DNA of 18,704 bases from an uncultured Alphaproteobacteria bacterium (GCA_903860855.1 CAIOSF010000144.1:1-18704), one strand, 5' to 3'. Counted from the stretch's first letter, positions 1 to 8,548 are shown. A program made the numbers and translations. Notes: generated from the letters alone by a model not told the origin.

Positions 1-23
1 CAGAGTCCCTTGATCCTGGATAG

Positions 24-1280
24 TTAAAAGTGGGAATTGATATTCCACACCTGTTGCATCTGATGGTATAAAGAAGTCTCATCAAGATGATATTTATTTT
101 TCTGTTCCATGAGTGCCATCATTTTTTCAAATTTAAAATATACCTCATAATTGGGTTTAGGATCCCTATAGTTGGCAAAGTTAATGTCATTACTAGGACT
201 ATAGGTGCTACTAATGCCTATATCCATGGAACCTAAAGCAAAAATTAACAAGTTGGAAATCAGCGGAATTATCTTTTCTGAACCAATTTTGCTTGTTTTG
301 ATTATCGGCATTAGCTGTGTTAAATATCGACCAAAGCAGTCATCCAATTTATCATAACTCGAATGGATTTGAGTGATAGATAAGATTTCATTATAATGCT
401 CGAGTGTCACCTTAAGAAGATCTTTTTCATTGTATACATAACGTGCAAGGTTTAGATCACCCCCAGTTGCCTCGTAGACAGCTCTTAACATTGTGTCAGA
501 TCCCATTTTCAAATCATCATCAGAATGTGCCCCGGTCAGTATACAAAATTCTTCAGATGATACTTGAGAAAACCTCATGACAGAACATCTAGATTTGATC
601 GTTTTCATGATTTGATGGATATTATGGCAAATGAGGATAATAAGGCTATCCTTTCCTGGCTCTTCTAAAATTTTCAGGAGCGCATTGCTTGCCCCTATGC
701 TCATATCATCTACGCAATTTATCAGTAAGATTTTGTTGCAAGCTATTGCCGTTGTGTTTTGCAGAAATGTCCTTGCTTCTCTCATAGCATCGACTGATAT
801 TCCAGTGGTTTTGGTCTTAGATGAATTATCTGATTTCTGCTGATGATTAGACTGAGATTCGTCTAAATTGGCTAATTTTGCATTAGGTCTTGATGTGAGA
901 AAATGAAAATCATGATGTTGAGGGAGGATGGTGATGGATTCTAGATTATCAGCAACAAACATGGCAAAATCGATAGCCTTATTTGAATCATTAATATGCA
1001 AATCTGATTCATCCAAGTCTAAACCTATCGCTAGATTTAGTTGTGGTGATATGGATTTCTGCCTTGGCGGAAGAGAGAGGAGAAAATGTGATAATAATAA
1101 AGAAAATTCCAAAACATTACTTCCAGTGGGACCGGTTAAGATCCAGGCACTAGGTAAAGTTGGGGCTGATAAGATATGATTCCATGTCTTGATCTGTCTC
1201 TGCCACGGTGAGTGGATCGATGCAATGGGCGATGGCTGATTATAGGACATATTAGAGGCTGATAAGATGTTATTGAGCAT
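24..1280 (-). CDS. holB: DNA polymerase III subunit delta' (clamp loader)
   Basis: This is the delta' subunit of the DnaX clamp-loader complex, which helps load the beta sliding clamp on primed DNA. The protein has the family's N-terminal AAA+ fold: a degenerate P-loop (LTGPTGS), a Walker-B-like strand (LLINCVDD), the very characteristic NALLKILEEPGKDS stretch, and the TIKSRCSV box, whose SRC arginine acts as the arginine finger toward a neighbouring DnaX subunit. The C-terminal part is less conserved, as usual for the family. The reading frame stays open upstream to 1433, but the extra 51 residues do not look like holB and cover a hairpin. I therefore prefer the Met at 1280 or the one at 1250, which lies only 13 residues before the recognisable PWQRQ region. 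No clear ribosome binding site decides between them. Family assignment is sure; the start is not. Confidence 0.88.
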   Translation of the reverse strand: MLNNILSASNMSYNQPSPIASIHSPWQRQIKTWNHILSAPTLPSAWILTGPTGSNVLEFSLLLSHFLLSLPPRQKSISPQLNLAIGLDLDESDLHINDSNKAIDFAMFVADNLESITILPQHHDFHFLTSRPNAKLANLDESQSNHQQKSDNSSKTKTTGISVDAMREARTFLQNTTAIACNKILLINCVDDMSIGASNALLKILEEPGKDSLIILICHNIHQIMKTIKSRCSVMRFSQVSSEEFCILTGAHSDDDLKMGSDTMLRAVYEATGGDLNLARYVYNEKDLLKVTLEHYNEILSITQIHSSYDKLDDCFGRYLTQLMPIIKTSKIGSEKIIPLISNLLIFALGSMDIGISSTYSPSNDINFANYRDPKPNYEVYFKFEKMMALMEQKNKYHLDETSLYHQMQQVWNINSHF

Positions 1281-1379
1281 AATTTTTAATATTCGCTTAG
1301 ATTTAGTAAGTCTATTTGAATAGTGAGTAAAGTGGTTAATGTATATCAAGCACGATGATCTGATGTCTAAGCTAGGAAG

Positions 1380-1420
1380 ACCTACCGCACCCCTCTGCCT
1401 CATGGGGCGATGCAGTAGGT
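1380..1420 (-). terminator. Imperfect stem-loop between the 1513-2049 gene and holB
   Basis: ACCTAC, GCA and CCCC at 1380-1393 pair with GGGG, TGC and GTAGGT at 1404-1420, with one mismatch, a 3-nt bulge and a 10-nt loop. It lies downstream of one minus-strand gene and upstream of holB. There is no proper T-run after it on either strand, so it may be a weak terminator, an attenuator-like leader of holB, or a relic of a palindromic repeat. Confidence 0.3.
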
Positions 1421-1512
1421 ACTTAATGGGCATTCACCGTACAGGCATCTAAAGTAATCACGCTATAAGTACACTGTATATAGTATAGGATACCGAAAGA
1501 ATATCGAGAATA

Positions 1513-2049
1513 TTATAGCCACCAAAAAGGTTTTTCTCTTCTTTTCCAAGTAGCAAATCCAGATTTAACTTCCATATAATATTTGCGGTAAGAGGTAACT
1601 GAGTCCCCTGGGATCACATAGTGTGGCTGCATAACGGGAGTTGGTGGAGTAAAACAACCTTCTGGCATGCCATGTGGCAACAAGGCTAGATATGGCAACA
1701 ATCTTTCGCAGGCATGCTGAGGCTTTTTATATCTCCACTTATATTCTTCTAGCAGGCAACACAGAAGAGTATAAAGCCATTTATAATGCTCACTATTTTG
1801 TCTTGTCCATATAGATGAAGGGTGCGCTACATGAGTGGCTTTATATAAAATATCTTCCCTTTCGTCATTCAATTGCCAATGAGTTGTCGTTATGCTTTTA
1901 TCTGAGAGGCCTCGATAGGGATAACCGTCCAGTAGGCGGTGAGAAGTTGACAGCAGTTGGCAATACTCAACAATCATTTTGACAACATGTTTGTCGCAGT
2001 GCATTTGAGCTGCTTTCTCTGGATTATTGGAAAGATAAAATATATTCAT
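1513..2049 (-). CDS. Conserved protein of a phage-type family, function unknown
   Basis: The predicted 178-residue protein begins MNIFYLSNNPEKAAQ and carries three blocks that look strongly conserved: a Cys/His block (CDKHVVKMIVEYCQLLSTSHR within about residues 17-37), a central HPSSIWTRQNSEHYKWL block, and a C-terminal block with YRKYYMEVKSGFATWKRR and terminal aromatic residues. From memory, proteins with this arrangement occur in cyanophages and other marine phages and in scattered bacteria, where they are annotated as hypothetical; I know of no established activity. The start at 2049 is chosen because an AAGAGAG purine tract sits just upstream, whereas the longer frame from 2112 adds 21 residues that do not fit the family. 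It is transcribed divergently from ispG. The enrichment in His, Cys, Trp and Tyr suggests an enzyme or metal binder, but this is inference. Confidence 0.72.
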   Translation of the reverse strand: MNIFYLSNNPEKAAQMHCDKHVVKMIVEYCQLLSTSHRLLDGYPYRGLSDKSITTTHWQLNDEREDILYKATHVAHPSSIWTRQNSEHYKWLYTLLCCLLEEYKWRYKKPQHACERLLPYLALLPHGMPEGCFTPPTPVMQPHYVIPGDSVTSYRKYYMEVKSGFATWKRREKPFWWL

Positions 2050-2177
2050 ATATAGACTCTCTTCTTGATAAATACTAAAAGTTGAAAAGATTTGCTTAAT
2101 GCTTGTCATCAACTGAAATCACAAAATTTCATAAGGTCCTAACTTATGATTTTTTTATCTTTAAACGCATATTCCCC

Positions 2178-2206
2178 TTGTCAGTATTGCTTTATGTCAA
2201 TAAAGA
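2178..2206 (+). promoter_or_regulatory. Possible sigma-70-like promoter for ispG
   Basis: TTGTCA at 2178-2183 is followed after 17 nt by TAAAGA at 2201-2206. The -35 box is good and the -10 box is poor. It lies about 50 nt before the ispG start in the 200-nt spacer between divergent genes. This is assigned by eye only. Confidence 0.3.
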
Positions 2207-2256
2207 AAATAGCCTAATGTGAGAAAGTTAAAGCATAGAAAAGAGGCATAGTAAAT

Positions 2257-3468
2257 ATGCTTACAAGAAGAGAGACTCACTGTGTTCGTATTGGTAGTGT
2301 TTCTGTAGGAGGTCATAGTCCGATAGTAGTTCAATCAATGACTGACACTAATACTTCTGATGTGGATAGGACGGTAGAGCAAATTATCCAATTATATGAA
2401 GCTGGCTCAGAAATGGTCAGAGTGACTGTTAATGATATCAAAGCTGCTGAAGCAATACCAGAAATTCAGAATAGACTCAAGGTTAAGCATATGGAGATCC
2501 CATTGATTGGATGTTTTCATTACAATGGTCATACCCTTCTTACTAACGTTCCAGAGTGCGCTATAGCTTTAGCCAAATACCGTATCAATCCAGGAAATGT
2601 TGGTTTTGGTCAGAAAAGGGATAGCAATTTTGAGCAAATTATCGAAATCGCCTTACGTTATGATAAGCCCGTTAGAATAGGAGTGAACTGGGGAAGCTTG
2701 GACCAAGAATTGGCAGAAAAAATGATGAACGATAATGCCAAAAGGGCAAATCCTCTTTCAGCTGAGGAGGTGATGTGTGAAACCATTGTACAATCAACGC
2801 TAATCAGTGCAGCGAAGGCTGAGGATTTAGGAATGTCTCCTAATAAAATCATCTTATCAGCAAAAGTAAGTCGTATTCAGGACTTGATCCAAATTTATCA
2901 AAAATTATCTGACCGCTCCAGTTACGCTTTGCATCTTGGACTTACAGAAGCTGGTATGGGGATGGAGGGCATAGTTGCAACCACTGGAGCATTGTCGATC
3001 ATTTTGCAAGAAGGAATAGGCGATACCATCAGAGCTTCAATCACGCCGAAACCAGGGGCGCCCCGGACCGATGAGGTCGAATTATGTAAGCAGGTGTTGC
3101 AAAGCCTAGGCGTCAGAAACTTCAAACCATCTGTGACATCATGTCCGGGTTGTGGTCGTACATCTAGCGATTATTTTCGTCGCCTGACCGATGATATTCA
3201 GTCATTCATTGCTGAACAGATGCCTAAGTGGCAAGGAAGGTATAAGGGTGTTGAGAACATGAAGATAGCGGTTATGGGTTGTATAGTGAATGGTCCCGGT
3301 GAGAGCAAGCATGCTGATATAGGCATAAGCCTGCCTGGCAGTGGGGAGAAGCCTATAGCTCCGGTGTTTATCGGGGGTGAAAAGAGATATACCCTAAGGG
3401 GAGATACGATTGCCCAGCATTTCAAAGAGATACTTATCAAATATGTTGAGGAAAGATATGGTAGCTAG
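2257..3468 (+). CDS. ispG: 4-hydroxy-3-methylbut-2-en-1-yl diphosphate synthase (IspG/GcpE)
   Basis: IspG is the penultimate enzyme of the MEP (non-mevalonate) isoprenoid pathway: it reduces methylerythritol cyclodiphosphate to HMBPP with a [4Fe-4S] cluster. The 403-residue protein is full length. The N-terminal TIM barrel is visible ([14 protein letters not shown] at about 22-35; INPGNVGFG at 110-118; LHLGLTEAG at 226-234). The C-terminal ferredoxin-reductase-like domain has the cluster ligands C296 and C299 (SCPGCGR) and C342 (GCIVNGPGE), with the conserved acid E349. The start is supported by an AAAAGAGG purine tract about 10 nt upstream. The stop overlaps the start of the next gene, so the two are probably co-transcribed and translationally coupled. 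In Rickettsiales this gene is known from Anaplasmataceae and Midichloriaceae, while Rickettsia species lack the pathway. Confidence 0.96.
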   Translation: MLTRRETHCVRIGSVSVGGHSPIVVQSMTDTNTSDVDRTVEQIIQLYEAGSEMVRVTVNDIKAAEAIPEIQNRLKVKHMEIPLIGCFHYNGHTLLTNVPECAIALAKYRINPGNVGFGQKRDSNFEQIIEIALRYDKPVRIGVNWGSLDQELAEKMMNDNAKRANPLSAEEVMCETIVQSTLISAAKAEDLGMSPNKIILSAKVSRIQDLIQIYQKLSDRSSYALHLGLTEAGMGMEGIVATTGALSIILQEGIGDTIRASITPKPGAPRTDEVELCKQVLQSLGVRNFKPSVTSCPGCGRTSSDYFRRLTDDIQSFIAEQMPKWQGRYKGVENMKIAVMGCIVNGPGESKHADIGISLPGSGEKPIAPVFIGGEKRYTLRGDTIAQHFKEILIKYVEERYGS

Positions 3469-4027
3469 TCCCTACGGCAACGAACCATCTGCATCATCAG
3501 CAAAGCAGCGTAGTGATTCATGGGATCAGTATTTTATGACCATGGCTTATCTAGTAGCGATGAAAAGCAAAGATCCGAGCACTAAAGTTGGAGCGATAAT
3601 AATTGGTGCAGATAAGGAAATTAGAGCTACTGGCTATAATGGCTTGCCCCGAGGTGTTCAGGATTTAGTTGAGAGATATACTGATCGTAACTATAAGTAT
3701 CTTGCATCAAATCATGCAGAAGAAAATGCTATTCTGCACTGCGCAAGGGTCGGATTATCAGCAAAGAATTGCATTGTATATGTTCCATGGATTCCATGTT
3801 CGGCATGTGCAAAGGCCATCATCCAGGTCGGTATTTGCGAAGTGGTTTATCACGAGGAATTTCCAGGTAATTGGGAAGATAATCAATACAATTGGCAGGA
3901 ACGCATCGCTATTTCAAAAGAGTTGCTAGTGGAAGCTGGGGTTATAGTCAGGGGATTTAGCAGTGAATTGCTGAAGATTAAAGGATTGTATAGGGAGAGG
4001 GAATTTGAATTACGTTGGACGGAGTAG
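3458..4027 (+). CDS. dCMP deaminase-family zinc enzyme
   Basis: This belongs to the deoxycytidylate/cytidine deaminase family, probably converting dCMP to dUMP for thymidylate synthesis. From the Met at 3458 it is 189 residues. The zinc site is complete: H86-A-E88 (NHAEENAI; H86 binds zinc and E88 is the catalytic proton shuttle) and C114/C117 (PWIPCSAC). The early [26 protein letters not shown] stretch is typical of dCMP deaminases rather than of RibD or TadA. The frame is open from 3410, but the 3458 start has GAGGA five nucleotides upstream and overlaps ispG by 11 nt, which fits translational coupling. Substrate choice cannot be proved from sequence; a broader cytidine-type deaminase is the main alternative. 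Confidence 0.86.
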   Translation: MVASPYGNEPSASSAKQRSDSWDQYFMTMAYLVAMKSKDPSTKVGAIIIGADKEIRATGYNGLPRGVQDLVERYTDRNYKYLASNHAEENAILHCARVGLSAKNCIVYVPWIPCSACAKAIIQVGICEVVYHEEFPGNWEDNQYNWQERIAISKELLVEAGVIVRGFSSELLKIKGLYREREFELRWTE

Positions 4028-4112
4028 CTGATACAAAGAATATATTAAAAGTTGCATTTATATATATTGGTCAATAACATGAAGAGCTATAGCATGTACT
4101 CAAAGATATGAT

Positions 4113-5366
4113 ATGCAACAAAAAAAAGATATTCCTGAGTCATCTCAAGGGGTTATTAAGAAAATACCTCAATCATCTCTACATAATTTAAATAAAGTCA
4201 TTCTAAGGCATGCGATACGCTCTAATAATGAATTTCCGAAGCATGCTGACAAAACAGTTGGCATTGTTAAAGGCTATATATCAAAGCTAGATAGAGCTAC
4301 TGACAATCGCCATATAGTAAAACCTGCCAAATCCACAGGTGGGCTTGCCTTCCGTATGGAAACAAGAAGCCAATTTATTGGCGAAGTCATGTCGTCAAGA
4401 CTGATGAAAATCTTGTTAACAAACAAAGTACCATTCAACGGTGTAAATGTTGATGATACCTACCATCTTAAATATCACAGCTATGTTCTGAGTCAAAAGA
4501 TGTTTGGTGGGAATATGGCTATAAGATCAGAAAAAATGAAGAATTATAGGGATTTGTATAAGATCCTTAAGGATAATAAGTTACCAGTCAAAGAAGGGAT
4601 GGTAGGGTTTGCTCAGGTCGTCACTGCTAATATAGCTATAGGAAATGGTGATATTTTTAACAACAGTAACATAGGTTTATCAAGAACGACCAATGAAGAT
4701 GGGATGTTTTTAGTAAAATGCCTCGACTTTGGTCAATCTGGTTTTTCAGTCATAGAGGGTGGCTTTAATCCAATTAAGGGCAAGGCCATGTTTGCCGATT
4801 GTCAAGGTGTACACAAATGGTTGAGTGTATTGGCAAAGAGCAACGAATTTTCTAGTAAATTATTTTCATACAATATTTTTGAATTTAGAAATGCTGCTGA
4901 TTATATCTCAAGCACCATGACTGATGAAGTAATAGATAATTGTATTGAACAAGGGGTTCAAGTTTTAAGGCATATCAAATTTGATCCTAAGCTGAGTCAG
5001 ACATTCAATAAAGCATTTTATGCTACAATATCAACAAGTTACAGCTATGAACACTACGACGGTATATACCAAGAATATTTAGAGGTTTTAAAAATAAATG
5101 ACAAGAATATAAAAATTGATTTACTTGCAAATCATAATTTTATCAAGCTGACGGACATAATCTATAAGTGTCTTGGTTTAGATATAGGAGAACTGGAGCA
5201 AATTAAAGTCCGGTTAGGAAAGAATATAGAGATTCGATTAAAAAACGGCCTTGATGCTATGTTAAACAAAATAGTAACCAAATCTCTCTACGATCTTTAC
5301 GAAAATGAGAATAATATCAAGAAAACTTATGAAAAACCCCTTACAGGTTCTGAAACCTATGACTAG
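4113..5366 (+). CDS. Unrecognised 417-residue protein, possibly truncated, faint kinase-like pattern
   Basis: I do not recognise this protein. It is soluble in character, with no signal peptide or membrane segment, and rich in Lys, Asn, Ile and Ser. Residues 66-98 (DNRHIVKPAK, then MSSRLMKIL) followed by GNGDIFNNSNIG (177-188) and KCLDFGQSGF (202-211) loosely recall the Lys, catalytic-loop and DFG elements of HipA or PI-kinase-like folds. The D180 to N186 spacing is one residue longer than the usual D-x4-N, so this is only a hint. The TAG stop at 5364-5366 is followed by 160 further open codons in the same frame (to 5849), with no ATG or ribosome binding site for a separate gene. The protein may therefore be a truncated version of a longer ancestor. 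It lies 85 nt after the deaminase gene and may share its transcript. A lineage-specific or effector role is possible but unproved. Confidence 0.6.
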   Translation: MQQKKDIPESSQGVIKKIPQSSLHNLNKVILRHAIRSNNEFPKHADKTVGIVKGYISKLDRATDNRHIVKPAKSTGGLAFRMETRSQFIGEVMSSRLMKILLTNKVPFNGVNVDDTYHLKYHSYVLSQKMFGGNMAIRSEKMKNYRDLYKILKDNKLPVKEGMVGFAQVVTANIAIGNGDIFNNSNIGLSRTTNEDGMFLVKCLDFGQSGFSVIEGGFNPIKGKAMFADCQGVHKWLSVLAKSNEFSSKLFSYNIFEFRNAADYISSTMTDEVIDNCIEQGVQVLRHIKFDPKLSQTFNKAFYATISTSYSYEHYDGIYQEYLEVLKINDKNIKIDLLANHNFIKLTDIIYKCLGLDIGELEQIKVRLGKNIEIRLKNGLDAMLNKIVTKSLYDLYENENNIKKTYEKPLTGSETYD

Positions 5367-5849
5367 TTTATCCATAGGATTGCAATAGAATCAGCCCTGC
5401 TTGGTTTGCAGTACACTAAGGCATTCAAGGCTAATGTGAAGCTATTGAGAAAATTCAAAAATAGACTTTCTATTCTGTGTGATTTTGATGTTTGCCAGAA
5501 GGAAAAATCCTGGATCGATTATGAATGGTTGCTAAAGCCAAATGGCTTATGCCCACTTGTTTATGCCTGGGAGAATGATCTAACGATTCGTGGCTTAAGT
5601 TCTTGGGAGTATGCTTTAGCCAATAATCTCAAGTTTAGTGATAAGTGGAATATTAATATTCATCCGGTTGTATTTTATCACTACAGAGTTCTATCTATGT
5701 ATGATAATCAACAAGATCATGCATCTCAACTACCAATTCAAGACAAAGATGGTGTAGAATCTTTAGTTGCTATGGGTCTTTACTACATCAATGGTTGCTC
5801 TATTATAGAAAAAATTATGAGAATTAAAAACCATATAGTAAAACAATAA
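5367..5849 (+). pseudogene. In-frame continuation of the 4113-5366 gene beyond a TAG stop
   Basis: The frame of the preceding gene stays open for 160 codons after its amber stop (FIHRIAIESALLGLQ, then onward) and ends at a TAA at 5847-5849. A separate gene would have to use a TTG at 5406 without a visible ribosome binding site. Content looks protein-like, with aromatic-rich stretches such as WIDYEWLLKPNGLCP and WNINIHPVVFYHYRV. The simplest reading is a nonsense mutation that split one coding region. A functional second protein from the TTG start (147 residues) is the alternative. No family is recognised. Confidence 0.5.
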
Positions 5850-5952
5850 ACTGAATGAAATACGATTTTGCATAAATGAGATCAAAAAAGAAGATAAGAG
5901 TATAGCTGAGGCAATTGGCAAAACAAATGATATGAAATCCATCAGCAACTAA
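5842..5952 (+). pseudogene. Frame-shifted fragment linking two remnants
   Basis: Where the main frame becomes littered with stops (5856, 5877, 5895), the next frame is open for 36 codons from 5842: NNKLNEIRFCINEIKKEDK and onward to a TAA at 5950-5952. That TAA overlaps the ATG of the next fragment (TAATG), which returns to the original frame. This looks like a pair of compensating frameshifts in a decaying gene, though a very short overlapping gene cannot be excluded. Confidence 0.3.
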
Positions 5953-6176
5953 TGGATAAACAGCAGATGCTAGGTCGGGAACTGTCACTATTAGAGGATC
6001 GCATTAAAGAGCATAAACCAATCTCAATTATAGAGTTCTGCCTTGATTTCTCTAGAGGTTTTTATAAAAATGTCCTTATACAACATATGATAGAATATGT
6101 GAACTTAGCAAGTGTAAGTGACATTTGTATTACCAGTGATAGCAACATTATAGATGCATATTTTTTAATAAACTAG
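5952..6176 (+). pseudogene. Remnant ORF of 74 codons in the same frame as 4113-5849
   Basis: This fragment starts at the ATG overlapping the TAA before it and encodes MDKQQMLGRELSLLEDRIKE, then a region with IIEFCLDFSRGFYKNVLIQH. It ends in a TAG at 6174-6176. The same frame continues open after the TAG for 114 more codons. No domain is recognised. It may be a small independent gene, but the matching frame on both sides favours a piece of a larger degraded gene. Confidence 0.4.
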
Positions 6177-6518
6177 AGTAATGTTTCGGTTTTTTACCAA
6201 GATTTACCAGAATATGTTTGCAAAAAGTTATTTTTGGCTCATAAGGAAAAAAATAGCGACAAAATAATGAATCATGGTGTGGTGGTAAATGCTGATTTGG
6301 TAAGAGATCTTGCCAGCAGTTTGAGATCATCAAAGCAGGATGTTATTTTTGGAAAAAGCGGACTTGACGAGGATCAGTTAAAATATACAGCCAAAACAAT
6401 GGTGAAACATCTCAATCTGGATGACATTTACATGATTAAGAGTGCTGTGAGCGCCAGATTTGCTATCAACTTAGATTTTCATACTCAGATAATAAATACT
6501 AACAATGACTGTTTTTGA
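6177..6518 (+). pseudogene. Remnant ORF continuing past a second in-frame TAG
   Basis: Immediately after the TAG at 6174-6176 the frame reads SNVSVFYQDLPEYVCKKLFL, then a charged helical region (VRDLASSLRSSKQDVIF; LKYTAKTMVKHLNLDDIYMI), and ends in TGA at 6516-6518. If translated separately it would need a TTG at 6234 or the ATG at 6267. No family is recognised. The lack of a start signal and the seamless continuation from the previous fragment argue for a broken gene. Confidence 0.4.
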
Positions 6519-6687
6519 AAGCATCGAAACTTTCGTGGATCTTTGTTTTAGCAATAATGTTCAGATTTTTGAAAAAGCGAGTGGCAAGATAAATAATAAA
6601 GGCAATAGAGTTTCTGATACAGAAAGCTTCTTACAGATATTTGTTTTGAAGCGGGGTAATGCCAATGGTCAGGCCTTGTCTCAGTAG
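6505..6687 (+). pseudogene. Remnant ORF, +1 frame, overlapping the previous fragment
   Basis: Sixty codons from an ATG at 6505, overlapping the previous fragment by 14 nt: MTVFESIETFVDLCFSNNVQ through a Lys/Asn-rich middle to GNANGQALSQ. It ends at TAG 6685-6687. It looks like protein-coding sequence displaced by a frameshift. A short overlapping gene is possible, but no ribosome binding site is evident. Confidence 0.35.
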
Positions 6688-6895
6688 GGAGGGTTTGCAA
6701 CTATTATGCACTGAATTTGTATCGGAAGTAAGTAATTGCCTGCCTGATATAGATTTACAATATAGTGGACTTGGCATACCTTATGTCGTGCAAATAATAT
6801 ATATGATGTTCTTGCCAAATAGTACCAATTACCATTTTTCAGCACCGCTGCTTTGGTTGATTTCGACTGCAGTTTGTGCTTACTGCACTATGTAA
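6659..6895 (+). pseudogene. Last remnant ORF before cysS, +2 frame
   Basis: A 78-codon frame overlaps the previous fragment. From about codon 9 it reads plausibly as protein (REGLQLLCTEFVSEVSNCLP; LQYSGLGIPYVVQIIYMMF) and ends at TAA 6893-6895. It may be the 3' end of the same decayed gene. The hydrophobic, Cys-rich end could equally be chance, so this is the least certain of the fragments. Confidence 0.25.
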
Positions 6896-6988
6896 TCTGA
6901 GATTTGGTAAGCTCTACCTTCAATATTTTGTTGCAAAAGATACTTTGGAAAGAATGGAGTATTGCCGTATTCATTACTAAATCATTTG

Positions 6989-8548
6989 ATGTATAGTACA
7001 TTGTCAGAACACTTATCTAAAGAAATTTCCAATCTTTACTTAACGAACTCTCTTTCTCATCAAAAAGAGAAATTCGTGCCAATAATCCCAAATCAGGTTG
7101 GTATGTATGTCTGTGGCCCAACCGTTTACGATAGACCGCACCTGGGGAATGTTCGATCAGCCGTAGTTTATGATATTCTATATAGGCTGCTGAGGTATCT
7201 ATATGACAAAGTAATTTATGTCAGAAACATTACTGATATAGACGATAAGATAATAGATAAAGTCAAGGAATCGGGGGAGCCAATGGAATCATTAACAAAA
7301 CGAATGACGGATTATTATCATGATGATCTATGGGCTGTAGGGTGTTTGAATCCTAATATAGAGCCACGAGCCACAGATCATTTACCAGAGATGATTGCAA
7401 TGATAGGGAAGCTTGTTTCACAAGGGCAAGCCTATGTTGCAGAGGGCCATGTGTTGTTTTCAGTTGAGAGTTATGATGAATACGGCAAACTATCCGGACG
7501 TAACATTGATGAAATGATAGCGGGAGCTAGGATTGAGGTCGCACCATATAAAAAACATCCAGCAGATTTTGTGTTATGGAAGCCGGTGAGGCTTGGGTTT
7601 GGTGATGATGGGATGGATTACATTGCACCAGATCCTAGATTAAATAATGCAATGAGTGAGGAGCTACAGATAGTCGAACTATGTGAGCGACGAATAAAGC
7701 AGCAGGATTTGAAAATGGGTACTGGTGATGTATCCTTTGCAAGCCCATGGGGTTCAGGAAGACCTGGATGGCATATAGAGTGCTCAGCTATGAGCTGTCA
7801 ATACCTTGGTAGTGACTTTGATATCCATGGAGGAGGGGTTGATCTTATATTCCCTCATCATGAAAATGAAGTGGCTCAGAGTACTTGCGCTGAAAAAGGC
7901 AGCACATACGCTCGATACTGGATACATAACGGTTTTCTAACTGTTAACGGCGAAAAAATGAGTAAGAGCTTGGGTAACTTCCGGACGGTAAGAGAATTGT
8001 TAGATAAAGGGGTGCCGGGAGTTGTTTTGCGTTATTTCTATATGACGGCTCATTATCGTAAGCCACTGGATTATAATGCTAAAGCCATAGATGATGCCCT
8101 CAAGGCTGTCACAAAGTTTGCTAGAGTTTGTGGTGCGATCAATTATTCTCATGATCGTGATTTTGATGGTCTCGATGGCAAGCATAGTGGCCATGACACC
8201 GATGTCTTGCCTATGCCTTTGCCAGATAAAGCTCTTCAAGCCCTATGCGATGACCTCAATACACCTGCTCTCCTTGCTTATATGCATGAATTAGCTGCTG
8301 CTGGAGCGAGCGAGGAATTGGCAGCTTGTTGCGCTTTTATAGGTTTAGATCTTGCTGAGCTTCGTTCAAGTATAGAGGTTACTGGTTTGGAGAACATTCC
8401 AGAGGAGATTATTTCCTTAGCTGAACAGCGCCATAATGCGAGAGAAGAGAAAGATTGGGCCAGGGCTGATGATCTAAAGAGAAGAATTTTGGATGGTGGT
8501 TATGAGATAAGAGATGGGGTAGGGGGCCATGTCCTGGTGAAGCTCTGA
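6989..8548 (+). CDS. cysS: Cysteine--tRNA ligase with an extra internal segment
   Basis: This class I aminoacyl-tRNA synthetase charges tRNA-Cys. The 519-residue protein has the HIGH-type signature HLGN (51-54, in CGPTVYDRPHLGN), the KMSKS loop (324-328), and zinc ligands C42, C265 (GWHIECSAMS), H290 and E294. A C-terminal anticodon-binding region follows, ending EKDWARADDLKRRILDGGYE. In E. coli the first two zinc ligands are C28 and C209, 181 residues apart; here they are 223 apart. An insertion of about 42 residues therefore lies between the FVLWKP and SPWGSGRPGW blocks (about 200-250). The N-terminus is also about 14 residues longer than in E. coli. The ATG at 6989 is used although the frame opens at a TTG at 6962 with a GGAG too close to it; neither start has a well-spaced ribosome binding site. 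All catalytic elements are intact, so the enzyme should be active. Confidence 0.95.
   Translation: MYSTLSEHLSKEISNLYLTNSLSHQKEKFVPIIPNQVGMYVCGPTVYDRPHLGNVRSAVVYDILYRLLRYLYDKVIYVRNITDIDDKIIDKVKESGEPMESLTKRMTDYYHDDLWAVGCLNPNIEPRATDHLPEMIAMIGKLVSQGQAYVAEGHVLFSVESYDEYGKLSGRNIDEMIAGARIEVAPYKKHPADFVLWKPVRLGFGDDGMDYIAPDPRLNNAMSEELQIVELCERRIKQQDLKMGTGDVSFASPWGSGRPGWHIECSAMSCQYLGSDFDIHGGGVDLIFPHHENEVAQSTCAEKGSTYARYWIHNGFLTVNGEKMSKSLGNFRTVRELLDKGVPGVVLRYFYMTAHYRKPLDYNAKAIDDALKAVTKFARVCGAINYSHDRDFDGLDGKHSGHDTDVLPMPLPDKALQALCDDLNTPALLAYMHELAAAGASEELAACCAFIGLDLAELRSSIEVTGLENIPEEIISLAEQRHNAREEKDWARADDLKRRILDGGYEIRDGVGGHVLVKL

Noticed and set aside
24..1433. Extending holB to the far upstream start at 1433
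   Set aside because: The added 51 residues do not resemble delta' proteins and cover the 1380-1420 stem-loop; nearer Met codons fit the family better.
5364..6176. Reassignment or programmed readthrough of TAG as a sense codon
   Set aside because: Other clear genes in the window (ispG, the dCMP deaminase, phaR) end in TAG at the expected length, so TAG is a normal stop. The nearby frameshifts also favour gene decay.
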